This document shows positions 1 through 9,137 of a DNA stretch of 64,000 nucleotides, one piece after another. Source of the DNA: Maribellus comscasis (GTDB lineage: Bacteria > Bacteroidota > Bacteroidia > Bacteroidales > Prolixibacteraceae); NCBI RefSeq assembly GCF_009762775.1, contig NZ_CP046401.1:7747311-7811310 (forward strand), in the 5' to 3' direction. The position numbers were made by a program, and so were the translations under genes. Within the stretch, counting starts at the first letter, position 1; each line of letters begins with the position of its first letter. Under the pieces are notes generated by a model. The model did not search any database. It was not told where the DNA came from and saw nothing but the letters and a program-made list of their open reading frames with translations.

Positions 1-622
1 GATTTTCATTACTTCCTGAATTCTTAAAAAACAACAACGAAGAGCCTTCTGAAGAATTTAAACCACAAAGCAAATCGACCTTTGAATCAGCATCAAAATC
101 AATTAATTTCCAGGAATTTCCTTTAGATTCTTTTACGTATTTATTCAAATGAGCGGGCATATTTAATTTTTTCCAGAACACATTTTCAGGAACATCTTCG
201 TAAATCAGCAAAGATTCATTTACCCGATCGGGTGTTAACACATGAACATGTCCATCAACATCAGAAGCTACAAAAAATTTCCCGTCGTTACCCAAACGAA
301 AACGCTCTGAATTAATGCGCATTCCATAGCGAAAAACAGGCATTTCAACGTTGCCACTTACATTTTCAAAATAAAACACTCCCGATTCGGCATAACTTCC
401 CGATTCAGAAATAAGCAAATCTATATCGCCATCGCCGTCAAAATCCATGGGCATGGGAACTGATTTGAACCCCACATCCAAATCGACCAGCAGGCCGGGA
501 TTATTGTATTCAAACTTGTGTAATTTGTTATCTGCGTATTGATTGTATGATTTTTCTTTCTGCGGAGTACATGAAAAAAGAAGCATTCCTCCAAACAACC
601 CCATTAAAATCTTTGGATCCAT
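1..622 (-). CDS. FG-GAP/VCBS-repeat lipoprotein, C-terminus beyond window
   Basis: The reading frame is open from an ATG at 622 to the window edge, so at least 207 codons are present and the C-terminus is missing. The first 18 residues form a lipoprotein signal (hydrophobic stretch ending in LFSC, Cys18 the likely lipidated residue). Two calcium-loop-like repeats are visible: DFDGDGDIDLL near residue 60 and DFDADSKVDLL near residue 175, typical of FG-GAP/VCBS beta-propeller blades. Family knowledge: such surface or periplasmic lipoproteins often accompany polysaccharide loci and may bind or process glycans. The catalytic role, if any, cannot be read from this fragment. It points away from the beta-helix gene that follows on the same strand. 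Confidence 0.75.
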   Translation of the reverse strand, partial: MDPKILMGLFGGMLLFSCTPQKEKSYNQYADNKLHKFEYNNPGLLVDLDVGFKSVPMPMDFDGDGDIDLLISESGSYAESGVFYFENVSGNVEMPVFRYGMRINSERFRLGNDGKFFVASDVDGHVHVLTPDRVNESLLIYEDVPENVFWKKLNMPAHLNKYVKESKGNSWKLIDFDADSKVDLLCGLNSSEGSSLLFFKNSGSNEN

Positions 623-805
623 AAGAGATAGTTTTAGTCCGTAAAATCTCAAAAATCCATCAGAACGGGTTCAACCTGCTTTTGAGATTTTGATTTTATT
701 CATATCCGCTAACACACCACGATTAATACTTCAAATTGCTAATATGCTTCAATATAATTTTGCCAATATCGAAAACTCACCCTGACTACGACTACGTCAT
801 AATCG

Positions 806-829
806 TCCCTCTCTTCGAGAAGAGAGGGA
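806..829. repeat. Near-perfect palindrome in the 623-963 intergenic gap
   Basis: Two 11-base arms of purine/pyrimidine-skewed sequence (TCCCTCTCTTC and its complement) are separated by only GA. No T-run follows on either strand, so it is not a clear intrinsic terminator. It resembles a small extragenic palindromic repeat or a processing hairpin downstream of the beta-helix gene that ends at 964. Nothing else recognisable lies in the 341-base gap between that gene and the FG-GAP lipoprotein. Confidence 0.4.
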
Positions 830-963
830 GTGTTGTCACAATTAAATTTATTTTTCGTGGTATCATTTCGAATATACAATTTGATTTTTCAAAGTTCTAA
901 AACCAAAAGGATGAAGACTACCATTTTTTTGTCCGGTTCTTCACATTATTTCACCACAAAACA

Positions 964-2820
964 CTATTTCCTCAATTGAATTGCTTTTTTCAACTCTGCC
1001 TCATAATTATTGTTTTCTTCACTAAAAACTTTATTATTCACCTTTTCGATATCTTCTTCGTTGGTGCGATTGTATCGAATTGGTGGATTTTCATTCTCGC
1101 AAAACAGGTAATTGTCTTTCACCAAATTGGTTGTTGCCCGGTGAAAACGAAGTGGTGATTTTGCAATATTATAAATCAGATTGTTGGCCACAACCACATT
1201 GGTTGTTCCTTCATCCAAAAACATCCCGTTGCTTTCTGCACGGCCGGCATTTACAGTCACATCGTGAATATGGTTGTTGATAATTTTACTTCCGGGTTGC
1301 AGGCCTAACATATAAATTCCGCCACCGTCGCTCAATATTTTCATAATATGATGGATGTGGTTCCCATCAATTACATTGTCGCGACAAGGTGTTGGTTGAG
1401 GGCTCCACATCCAGCCGATAGAAATTCCACTGTAAGGCAAATCAAAAATCTTATTGTCTTTTATTTTAGTTTCCGCTGTTAGTCCGCACCAAATACCAAC
1501 TGCTCCAAAATACTGCGCTCCACTTTGGGTGACCAAACAGTTTTCAATGGTGTTATTTAAAGCCACTTGTTCCGGCGCAGTTTCCCACCATTTACCGCTG
1601 CCAACTTCGCGGTCGCGTCCTTCTCCAATCATAATTCCATTCCCTGAGACATCTGCTACAACTACATTGTATAACACATTATTTTTACAAGCTGTTCCAA
1701 ACCAAATTCCTGAACCTCCCATATTTTCAACCGTACAATTTTTCAGACTGCAATTCTCCATCCATCTGGCTGAAATAGCAGCAGGAACAACCGCCCAGCC
1801 TAAGGTATCGGGGCGAGGGTCAAAATTGCAGGCTTGCACGCCGCAATACCCTTCTTCCGGAATATTCCATAAAGAATAACAAAAAGTAATTCCATTAAAA
1901 TGAATATTTTTCACCGGAGAATCGTTTCCTCCCTGAAACACAAGTAGTCCTTCAGAAACCGGAATAACCGTTTCTATCTGATTTGGATTTACATTTTCAG
2001 GAAACAGGGCAATTATTTTATTCTCTTTGGAAACAAAACACCATTCATAATTTTCATCTATAAATTCAATTGCATTTTCGAGAAAATAGCGGGGATTTGC
2101 TTCCCAATGATCAATGTAAAAAAAATCGGGATCCTTTGCACCAATCGAATCTTTTGTTGTCAATCTATTCTCTTCACCATCAATTTTCAAAATTGGATTT
2201 CTGGAAATCGACCAGTCGTGCAAAAACACCAGTTCCGCGTCTTCAACATTTGCCGGGATCGGAAAATCATTTTCCTCAAAAAAGAAATTTGTCCGCTGGT
2301 CTTCTCCAACCTGCTTAACACGCAGATATCCGTCGTTTGGGAAACGCGATCTTTTCGCACGTTGTCCTTCAATAAAAAATTCGCGCGGACTAAGTTTTTT
2401 TCCTTCTATTTTTGGAACAGCAGCTTCCCAGAAGCCTTTGGCATTTTTTGTCCATCCTGAAAGTCGGACTCCTCCTGAAATAACAGGACTACTCCCGGTT
2501 ACTGCTTGAAACGCTATTGAAAAAGAACTTTGCGTCGTTTGTAACGGTTCAAAAACAACCGGACTATTTATTTGGTAATTTCCATTTTCGAGGAAAACTG
2601 TAACATCTGAGAATCCACCATTCTCTATTAATTTATATGCTTTTTCTTTTGCTTCGGAAAGACTTGCTAAAGGTTGTATTTTTGTCCCTTCATTTTCATC
2701 ATTTCCAAGCGGTGAGACATAAATCTCCTGCGCATCCACAACTCCGGAGAAACTGAAAAAAAAGAAAACTGAACAAAAAAAAGCGAACAAATTTTGTAGG
2801 GAAGCCATTTTAAATTTCAT
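964..2820 (-). CDS. Secreted right-handed beta-helix protein (possible GH141-like)
   Basis: About 618 residues from the ATG at 2820. A Sec signal peptide (rich in Phe, cleavage near DAQE) leads into the YVSPLGNDENEG motif seen at the start of many bacterial parallel beta-helix carbohydrate-active enzymes. The rest shows repeated short Asn/Gly/Ile-rich turns typical of a pectate-lyase-type solenoid (for example NGITFCYS, NCSLKNCTVENMGGSGIWFG, NNHIHDVTVNAG). The frame extends to an ATG at 2883, but a TAnnTTTG promoter box at 2841-2848 would start transcription inside that extension, so 2820 is preferred. The inter-domain region (REFFIEGQRAKRSRFPN) recalls family GH141, which includes fucosidases and xylanases; that assignment is tentative. 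Export and its neighbours fit polysaccharide degradation. It is divergent from the E1 dehydrogenase gene. Confidence 0.72.
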   Translation of the reverse strand: MKFKMASLQNLFAFFCSVFFFFSFSGVVDAQEIYVSPLGNDENEGTKIQPLASLSEAKEKAYKLIENGGFSDVTVFLENGNYQINSPVVFEPLQTTQSSFSIAFQAVTGSSPVISGGVRLSGWTKNAKGFWEAAVPKIEGKKLSPREFFIEGQRAKRSRFPNDGYLRVKQVGEDQRTNFFFEENDFPIPANVEDAELVFLHDWSISRNPILKIDGEENRLTTKDSIGAKDPDFFYIDHWEANPRYFLENAIEFIDENYEWCFVSKENKIIALFPENVNPNQIETVIPVSEGLLVFQGGNDSPVKNIHFNGITFCYSLWNIPEEGYCGVQACNFDPRPDTLGWAVVPAAISARWMENCSLKNCTVENMGGSGIWFGTACKNNVLYNVVVADVSGNGIMIGEGRDREVGSGKWWETAPEQVALNNTIENCLVTQSGAQYFGAVGIWCGLTAETKIKDNKIFDLPYSGISIGWMWSPQPTPCRDNVIDGNHIHHIMKILSDGGGIYMLGLQPGSKIINNHIHDVTVNAGRAESNGMFLDEGTTNVVVANNLIYNIAKSPLRFHRATTNLVKDNYLFCENENPPIRYNRTNEEDIEKVNNKVFSEENNNYEAELKKAIQLRK

Positions 2821-2840
2821 AATAATTGTTTTAGGTTTCT

Positions 2841-2848
2841 CAAAAATA
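2841..2848 (-). promoter_or_regulatory. Bacteroidetes-type -7 box for the beta-helix gene
   Basis: Read on the minus strand this is TATTTTTG, an exact match to TAnnTTTG, 21 bases upstream of the ATG at 2820. No good TTTG -33 element sits at the usual distance, so it may be weak. It decides the start codon choice for the 964-2820 gene. Confidence 0.4.
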
Positions 2849-2944
2849 CATGATTTTCCCGGAAGTCGGACAGCATTAAACAAATCGTTTGCTGGAATGT
2901 TATTTTAATGCAAAACAGACTTAAATGTCCTTAATAAAAACCGC

Positions 2945-5356
2945 ATGTACTTGGAAAAATCTGAGATTATAGCCAACGATCAGTTTTCTACGGAAGAAAT
3001 ACTAAATGACTACTATATTGCCTATTTGAGTCGACAGTTGAGTTTGCTTGGTCGCCGGGAAGTACACAACGGCAGAGCGCATTTTGGTATTTTTGGCGAC
3101 GGCAAAGAAATTGCACAAATTGCTTATGCCAAAACCTTTAAAAAAGGCGACTGGCGTTCGGGCTATTATCGCGATCAGACGTTTATGCTGGCACTGAATT
3201 TATTGCAGCCAGAGGAGTTTTTTGCAATGATTTACGGCGATACAAATGAAGAGGAAAACCCATCAACTGTAGGGCGAAACTTCAACAATCATTTTAGTAC
3301 ACAAAACATTAACGAAGAAGGAGAAATAAAAGATTTGCTTCTTCAATACAATTCAGCATCTGATATTTCATCAACCGGAGGGCAAATGCCGCGCCTGCTG
3401 GGGCTGGCGCAAGCTTCAAAAATTGTACGGGAAAAACCGGAGATGAAAAAAGCATTGAACAATAATGTAAGCGGAGATGAAGTTGCTTTTGGAAGTATCG
3501 GTGATGCAAGTACCTCGGAGGGTATTTTTTGGGAAACCATAAATGCAGCCGGAGTGATGCAGGTTCCGCTGGCTGTTGCCGTTTTTGACGATGGTTTTGG
3601 AATCAGTGTGCCGGTTGAATTGCAGACTACAAAATCGAGCATTTCCGAGGCGCTAAAAGGCTTTCAAAAAGAAAAAGGTTCAAATGGAATTAAAATATAT
3701 AAATCGAAAGGTTGGGATTACCCGGGTCTGGTAAAAACATTTAAAGAAGGAATTGATTTTTGCAGAAGGACCCACACACCTGTTGTTTTTCATATTGAAG
3801 AAGTTACACAACCACAAGGACATTCAACATCGGGTTCACACGAACGTTACAAAACCAAAGAACGCTTGCAGTGGGAAGATGATTTTGACGGTTTAAATCA
3901 AATGCGAAAATGGCTGCTGGAAACCGGAGTAGCCGATATGGATATGCTGGTTGAAATTGAAAAATCGGCAAAACAAAAAGCCAAAGAAGCACGAAATAAA
4001 GCCTGGCAAAATTTCACCAACGGATATCAAAAAGAACAAAATGAATTGCTGGATATTCTTCGTAAAATAGATGCAAAAACAGATCTTCAAAACGAGCGTA
4101 AATTTGAATTGGTACGTAATAGAATTTTTCCGACGAGACGTTCGCATTTTAGTTTTGCAAAACGGTTAAACCTGGAAATTCATTTAAACCCGGATTTACA
4201 GGATGAACGGGCTGAATTACAAAACTGGATTGACCGTTTTAAAACAAGAACAATTGATTTTTTCAACACCAGTTTACACCGGACAGGTTCTGATTCTGCG
4301 CTGAAAGTAGAAGGACATCCGGTAAAATACGGTTCAAACGCGGAAGATGTAAACGGCTCCCAAATCGTCAACAAAAATTTTGATGTTTTATTTGAAAAAT
4401 ATCCGAATCTGGTCACGTTTGGTGAAGACACCGGAAAAATGGGTGATGTCAATCAGGGCATGAAAGGAATGCAGGAAAAGTACGGAAAAGAACGTGTTTC
4501 CGACACCGGCATTCGCGAGGCCACCATCATTGGACAAGGAATTGGACTGGCGTTGAGAGGCTTTCGCCCGATTGCTGAGATTCAATATTTGGATTACCTT
4601 ATTTACGCTCATTCGCAGCTGAGCGATGATTTGGCGACATTACAATACAGAACCAAAGGGAAACAGGCGGCGCCACTCATTGTTCGTACCCGCGGACATC
4701 AGTTGCAGGGAATCTGGCACGCCGGTTCGCCCATGCAAATGTTACTGGGGTCGCTAAGAGGAATCTATTTGTGTGTTCCGAGAAACTTAACGCAGGCTGC
4801 AGGTTTTTACAATGCTTTACTGGAAGCCAACGATCCGGCCATCGTAATTGAGCCCTTAAAAGGTTACAACGTAAAAGAAAAACTTCCTGAAAACCATGGT
4901 GAGTATAAAGTACCACTTGGCGTACCGGAAATAATGAGGGAAGGAACCGATGTTACGGTTGTTACCTACGCATGGAACGTACACCACGCTTTGAAAGCAG
5001 CCAGTTTACTCCAAAAATTTAAAGGAATATCCATCGAGGTGATTGATGTGCAGACTTTAATGCCGTTTGACGTAAACCACACCATTTTAGAATCGGTGAA
5101 AAAAACCAACAAAGTACTTTTTATGGACGAAGATGTACCCGGAGGTGCCACGGCTTACATGATGCAAAAAGTGCTGCAGGAACAAAAAGCGTTCGACTAT
5201 TTAGACACTGCGCCACGTACTCTTTCAGGAATGGAACATCGACCGGCCTACGGAATTGATGGGGAATATTTTTCCAAACCCAATGTTGAGCTTCTTTTCA
5301 AAAATGTTTATGAAATGATGCGGGAAACTGATGAGAAAAAATATCCTAAACTGTAA
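2945..5356 (+). CDS. Thiamine-diphosphate 2-oxoacid dehydrogenase E1, fused alpha and beta halves
   Basis: 803 residues, matching the Bacteroidetes single-chain E1 (branched-chain 2-oxoacid type) that other organisms encode as two polypeptides. The alpha half carries the ThDP/Mg motif GDASTSEG at about 186-193, followed by the diphosphate-contacting region ending in FDDGFGIS. The beta half begins near residue 470 with the typical VTFGEDTGKMGDVNQG and continues through IREATIIGQGIGLALRG and the C-terminal transketolase-like domain (DVTVVTYAW). It decarboxylates a 2-oxoacid and reductively acylates the lipoyl group of an E2 partner in the cytoplasm. No lipoyl E2 or E3 lies next to it; a lipoyl-less E2-type protein is 28 kb away. 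It sits between two glycan-degradation genes on the opposite strand, so its position is probably incidental. ATG at 2945 is the first start; no Shine-Dalgarno is evident. Confidence 0.9.
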   Translation: MYLEKSEIIANDQFSTEEILNDYYIAYLSRQLSLLGRREVHNGRAHFGIFGDGKEIAQIAYAKTFKKGDWRSGYYRDQTFMLALNLLQPEEFFAMIYGDTNEEENPSTVGRNFNNHFSTQNINEEGEIKDLLLQYNSASDISSTGGQMPRLLGLAQASKIVREKPEMKKALNNNVSGDEVAFGSIGDASTSEGIFWETINAAGVMQVPLAVAVFDDGFGISVPVELQTTKSSISEALKGFQKEKGSNGIKIYKSKGWDYPGLVKTFKEGIDFCRRTHTPVVFHIEEVTQPQGHSTSGSHERYKTKERLQWEDDFDGLNQMRKWLLETGVADMDMLVEIEKSAKQKAKEARNKAWQNFTNGYQKEQNELLDILRKIDAKTDLQNERKFELVRNRIFPTRRSHFSFAKRLNLEIHLNPDLQDERAELQNWIDRFKTRTIDFFNTSLHRTGSDSALKVEGHPVKYGSNAEDVNGSQIVNKNFDVLFEKYPNLVTFGEDTGKMGDVNQGMKGMQEKYGKERVSDTGIREATIIGQGIGLALRGFRPIAEIQYLDYLIYAHSQLSDDLATLQYRTKGKQAAPLIVRTRGHQLQGIWHAGSPMQMLLGSLRGIYLCVPRNLTQAAGFYNALLEANDPAIVIEPLKGYNVKEKLPENHGEYKVPLGVPEIMREGTDVTVVTYAWNVHHALKAASLLQKFKGISIEVIDVQTLMPFDVNHTILESVKKTNKVLFMDEDVPGGATAYMMQKVLQEQKAFDYLDTAPRTLSGMEHRPAYGIDGEYFSKPNVELLFKNVYEMMRETDEKKYPKL

Positions 5357-5610
5357 GGTTGATTCATGTCGTATAAAAATCAACGACAATAAGATAACTC
5401 AGCACTACCTCATAAACACTGTAAACAGTGTCAATAACTTCTTTTTACAAATGACAAGAATTACTCTTTATTAAACTGAACAGATAGGAGTTGCATAGCA
5501 AATGCAATTTCATAATTAACTTCCATACTATCAGATATTCGTCCGCATTTCCTCTTATTTTTGGAACAATATAAGGAAACTCTTGGGGAAAGCCGCGAGG
5601 AATTATTTGA

Positions 5611-7629
5611 TTAAAATATATTTATGCAAGGTAATTCTCCACGTTTTCCGGGAGGGATCCCATCGTAAATAATATAGCTATGGGAACCTGTTTCCAATTC
5701 ACCAAAAGGGCCGGGAAAAGATTCACTTCTCAGATCAAAACGAAGCTTGTAATTTTCATTCCACCTTGCATTTTTTCGTGGTTTCAATTCCTCAGGAATC
5801 GTCATTGTTACAGAGTGTTTTTCGGGGATGTAACAAACTTTCATATTTTCAATTTTGCGGGCATCCTGATCGAAATGCATTGAATGAAGTTCCCAAAACT
5901 TTTGCCACTGATTCAGACTCAATTCGACTCTTCCATCATTGCCAAAAACATCGGCACCTGTCTCTTTTGAGATTTTTTCTGCAAGATATGATTCATCTAT
6001 TGGTTTAGGAATATCGGAAGCTGAATTTATATAAAAACCTTTTTGATATTCGGGATAAATATTTCCTAAAAATCGCTGCTCACCGCTCCTCCACATCGGG
6101 TAATTGATGTCGTAATTTATATCATTGTCGATAAAAATATTGTTGTAAAATGAATGGTGGTAAGTTTTTGTCCGGGAACCAACCTGACGGATATAAACAG
6201 CCTGACCATAAGCTTCTTTAATTCTTCCTGGACCAGTTCCTCCGGTATTGCTCATTTTACGTGTTCCGGCAATCAAATTATTCACAAAAAGCCCACCTGA
6301 CGCATCATGGATATAAATTTGATTTTCTTTATTGTCCATCAGGATATTGTAATCGACCAGCACTGTTCCGAAATCATAATCGCCCATTTCCAGAAAAAAA
6401 CCACTTCGGAGGTTATTGACAATTACATTTTTTGATACCCTGGCATTTGGGTATTTATTGTCGAACCAGATTCCGTAGGTAAAATTATCAGAAACCAGAT
6501 TTTCTGCAACAATACAATCTATATTGTTATGGAATTTGATCCCTGCTGATTCATAGCGTTTGTAACCACGGTACATTTGATTATTATTGTACATTACCAC
6601 ATTACCTTTCACAACCATCTCTTTCGACCCCCAACCAATGATTCCTGTACAACCATTGTCAAGGATATAATTATTCTCAATTCGGTTACCAATCACTTCT
6701 TCAGGATCATAAATTCTTTGATTGATTCGTTCATTATCAGGTCCTTCAGCGCCACAGTCCAGACCTATATTAGCTGCATACCTGACCACATTATTCATGA
6801 CAGACCAGTGATGTCCACATCGGATACCAAGTGCACCGGCTTGTGCATTTTCTTTTGTTTCCCAGAAATTACGTGGATATTGGTTGCCACAATGCTCCAT
6901 AATGAAACCGATCACATGAATATATCCCAACCCGCGCTGATGTGGAGCAAAAATTCGCCTCCTGGTAGTAAGTTCTATTTGAGTTTTTTTGGGTTGAAGC
7001 TTATTTGCAAAATGGATCAAAACAGCATTTTTTTCTTCGTTGTACCACCAGCTTGCCTCATGCTCTTTCATTTCATTTTTCAGAGGATATTGCCGATACA
7101 TTTCTCCATTAACGAAAACTTGTCCAAGCGTGAAAACAATTCCTTCTTTCCCTTCAGGTTCCCCATCCCGTTCCCATGGAGTGGAAGCTACCGGGACTTT
7201 AAACGGATTGGCATTATCAAAATAACAATCATCGGTAAATTCCATTGTCGAAAGACTGCATGAAAAAACCTTATTTCCTTCAGGTTTAAGCTTTCCTGTG
7301 TAAACATCCGATCCCTTGATGAAAACCCTTTTACCGGGTTCGGCCATATAAACGATTGGCGCTTGTTCTGTTCCTCCCCGCGGTGGTGAAACCCGCTCCC
7401 TGTAAACTCCTTCCATTACCCATACCGTATCGCCGGGTTGAGCCATGTATGCACCTTTTTGTATGGTACGAAAGGGTGAATCCAAATTGCCTTTGTTTTG
7501 GTTATTACCGATTGTGCTTATGTAATAGGTATTAGCTACTCCAATTTCAGGCAAAATAATTGCGAGGATCAAAAACAATATTTTTCCAATAAAAAATCCT
7601 TTTTTATTGATCAAAAAATATGACACCAT
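5611..7629 (-). CDS. Secreted right-handed beta-helix protein, candidate polysaccharide lyase
   Basis: 672 residues, last gene of PUL 1. An N-terminal signal peptide (hydrophobic to about residue 32, ending GVANT) leads into YYISTIGNNQNKGNLDSPFRTI, the DUF1565-type opening of parallel beta-helix lyases, then GDTVWVMEGVYRERV and the KGSDV block. Many NN-rich turns follow (for example NRIENNYILDNG and NVVMYNNNQ). Family knowledge: similar proteins include pectate and alginate lyases (PL9/PL6-like) and some glycosidases, and the exact family cannot be fixed by eye. Likely role is outer-membrane or periplasmic cleavage of a uronate-containing glycan. It starts 39 bases after the GH28-like gene and is probably in the same transcript. 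The C-terminal 120 residues (from about SLNQWQKF) are not helix-like and may be a separate beta domain. Confidence 0.78.
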   Translation of the reverse strand: MVSYFLINKKGFFIGKILFLILAIILPEIGVANTYYISTIGNNQNKGNLDSPFRTIQKGAYMAQPGDTVWVMEGVYRERVSPPRGGTEQAPIVYMAEPGKRVFIKGSDVYTGKLKPEGNKVFSCSLSTMEFTDDCYFDNANPFKVPVASTPWERDGEPEGKEGIVFTLGQVFVNGEMYRQYPLKNEMKEHEASWWYNEEKNAVLIHFANKLQPKKTQIELTTRRRIFAPHQRGLGYIHVIGFIMEHCGNQYPRNFWETKENAQAGALGIRCGHHWSVMNNVVRYAANIGLDCGAEGPDNERINQRIYDPEEVIGNRIENNYILDNGCTGIIGWGSKEMVVKGNVVMYNNNQMYRGYKRYESAGIKFHNNIDCIVAENLVSDNFTYGIWFDNKYPNARVSKNVIVNNLRSGFFLEMGDYDFGTVLVDYNILMDNKENQIYIHDASGGLFVNNLIAGTRKMSNTGGTGPGRIKEAYGQAVYIRQVGSRTKTYHHSFYNNIFIDNDINYDINYPMWRSGEQRFLGNIYPEYQKGFYINSASDIPKPIDESYLAEKISKETGADVFGNDGRVELSLNQWQKFWELHSMHFDQDARKIENMKVCYIPEKHSVTMTIPEELKPRKNARWNENYKLRFDLRSESFPGPFGELETGSHSYIIYDGIPPGKRGELPCINIF

Positions 7630-7668
7630 TAGATTTAAATCTTTAATAAATAAAAAGAGTAAAAAATG

Positions 7669-9114
7669 TTATTTGTCCTTTGCCAAACCTGATAGATCCG
7701 AATCAATTTTAATCTTGACTTTTTCAGAAACTACTTTTGCTTTAAAAGCATCACTTATTTCAACATTGTTGGAAGTTTTCAGAGAAATAATTTTATTTGA
7801 GGCTTCATTTCTTAATAGCATCATCTGATTTGATGCATTAAACACTGTTCCAAAAATATTTATTTTAGTGGGTGGATATTCAGACATCGCATTATTGGAA
7901 TATGAATTAATCCCTCCATTCTTTAAACTTGAATTACAGATAGTAATTGCATCTACTGGTGAAACAATATTCATAAAGCCTTTTCCTTCATGCAAAACCC
8001 TGATATTATCAAAAACCAGCTGTTTTTGTATTGGAATTTCAGCCCCTGGATAATAAGACCGATTCCACATCGTATTTGAAAAATGCAATGAAAAACCTGT
8101 TCTTGGCTTTTCCAGATAGATATCCCTGAATGTCACGTTTCTAACTCCGGCAGTATGTTCATTACCTTCTTGCACCATGACCCATTTAATCCCATCTAAT
8201 TTCTCCATTCCTTTTTTATGTGTAGGACGCGTCGCTGAAATATAAGTTTTACCATCAGGTTTGCCATCCGACCCAATTCCATCAACCCGATAGATCCAGC
8301 CTTTAGATACAACGGCATCCGCATTTTGAACAGTCATTCCTTTTTTCCAATCAATCCAGCCTCCAGCCAGTATCCTGCAGAAATAGCCTACCAGACGTTG
8401 ATTTCCACTCAGATCATAACAATTCTCGATGGTCCCATTTTCGATCCACCCGAGTTCCGGATTGGACGTAGCATAATCCTGTGCATTGAGTGCAATAGCA
8501 TCATCCACCGTTTCAAGTACCGCATTGGAAATAGTAAACCGGTTTCCACGTCCAAGGTGAATTCCATCCTTTTTTCCTTTAATCACTGTATCATCAATGA
8601 TAAGATCCTCAAATGCACATACCTGAATTCCGAACTGCATCGTAGCCAAATCGTAGCATCTAAACCCTTCTATTTTCAAATCTTTCACATAGAAAAATGC
8701 AATTTGACCGCGAAGGCCAAAAACTTCATTAAACACTAAATCCACTCCATTGACACTCACTGCAAGCCCTTTCACAATAATATGCTTATCAAAAGTCCGG
8801 GTCAGCGCACCTTTGTTAAGTATTACATGGGAAAACTTCCCGACTTCATCAATCTTTTTTAATACAACTCCATTGCCAAATTCCAGGGTAGTATTACTCC
8901 CGATATAAGTAGTTCCAGCGACTTTGTATGTCCCAGGCTGGCTCACGATGATCGTCCCGGTTTGGTCAACTGCTTTTTGTAGTGCTTTTACGTTTTCAAT
9001 TCCGCTTGCATCTGGCGAAAAACCAAAGTCCGCTGCATTGGTAAATCCTTTAGTTTGGGGCTGGGCTGATATACCCAGACCGATTAATATTAGAAGTATA
9101 TAGAGATTTTTCAT
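7669..9114 (-). CDS. GH28-like beta-helix protein (polygalacturonase fold)
   Basis: About 481 residues from the ATG at 9114, chosen because it gives a clean signal peptide (MKNLYILLILIGLGISAQPQ); the frame runs to 9141 but that would overlap the sulfatase stop. Near the N-terminus NAADFGFSPDASG resembles the DFGAxxDG opening of GH28 and related pectinases. Central turns KKDGIHLGRG and ETVDDAIALNAQD sit where GH28 proteins have their NTD and DD acid residues, so at least one candidate catalytic Asp pair is kept. The expected GHG and RIK motifs are not obvious, so it may be a divergent glycosidase or a lyase of the same fold. Family role: exo- or endo-hydrolysis of galacturonan-like glycans in the periplasm. 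It lies between the sulfatase and the second beta-helix protein in PUL 1. Confidence 0.75.
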   Translation of the reverse strand: MKNLYILLILIGLGISAQPQTKGFTNAADFGFSPDASGIENVKALQKAVDQTGTIIVSQPGTYKVAGTTYIGSNTTLEFGNGVVLKKIDEVGKFSHVILNKGALTRTFDKHIIVKGLAVSVNGVDLVFNEVFGLRGQIAFFYVKDLKIEGFRCYDLATMQFGIQVCAFEDLIIDDTVIKGKKDGIHLGRGNRFTISNAVLETVDDAIALNAQDYATSNPELGWIENGTIENCYDLSGNQRLVGYFCRILAGGWIDWKKGMTVQNADAVVSKGWIYRVDGIGSDGKPDGKTYISATRPTHKKGMEKLDGIKWVMVQEGNEHTAGVRNVTFRDIYLEKPRTGFSLHFSNTMWNRSYYPGAEIPIQKQLVFDNIRVLHEGKGFMNIVSPVDAITICNSSLKNGGINSYSNNAMSEYPPTKINIFGTVFNASNQMMLLRNEASNKIISLKTSNNVEISDAFKAKVVSEKVKIKIDSDLSGLAKDK

Positions 9115-9137
9115 TTGTAATTGTTTTTGTTGAAGGT

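Noticed and set aside
2821..2883. Upstream extension of the beta-helix gene to ATG 2883
   Set aside because: It adds 21 residues before a good signal peptide and overlaps a -7 promoter box.
5416..5431. Small inverted repeat ACACTG-TAAA-CAGTGT between the E1 gene and PUL 1
   Set aside because: Only six paired bases and no T-run; not distinguishable from chance.
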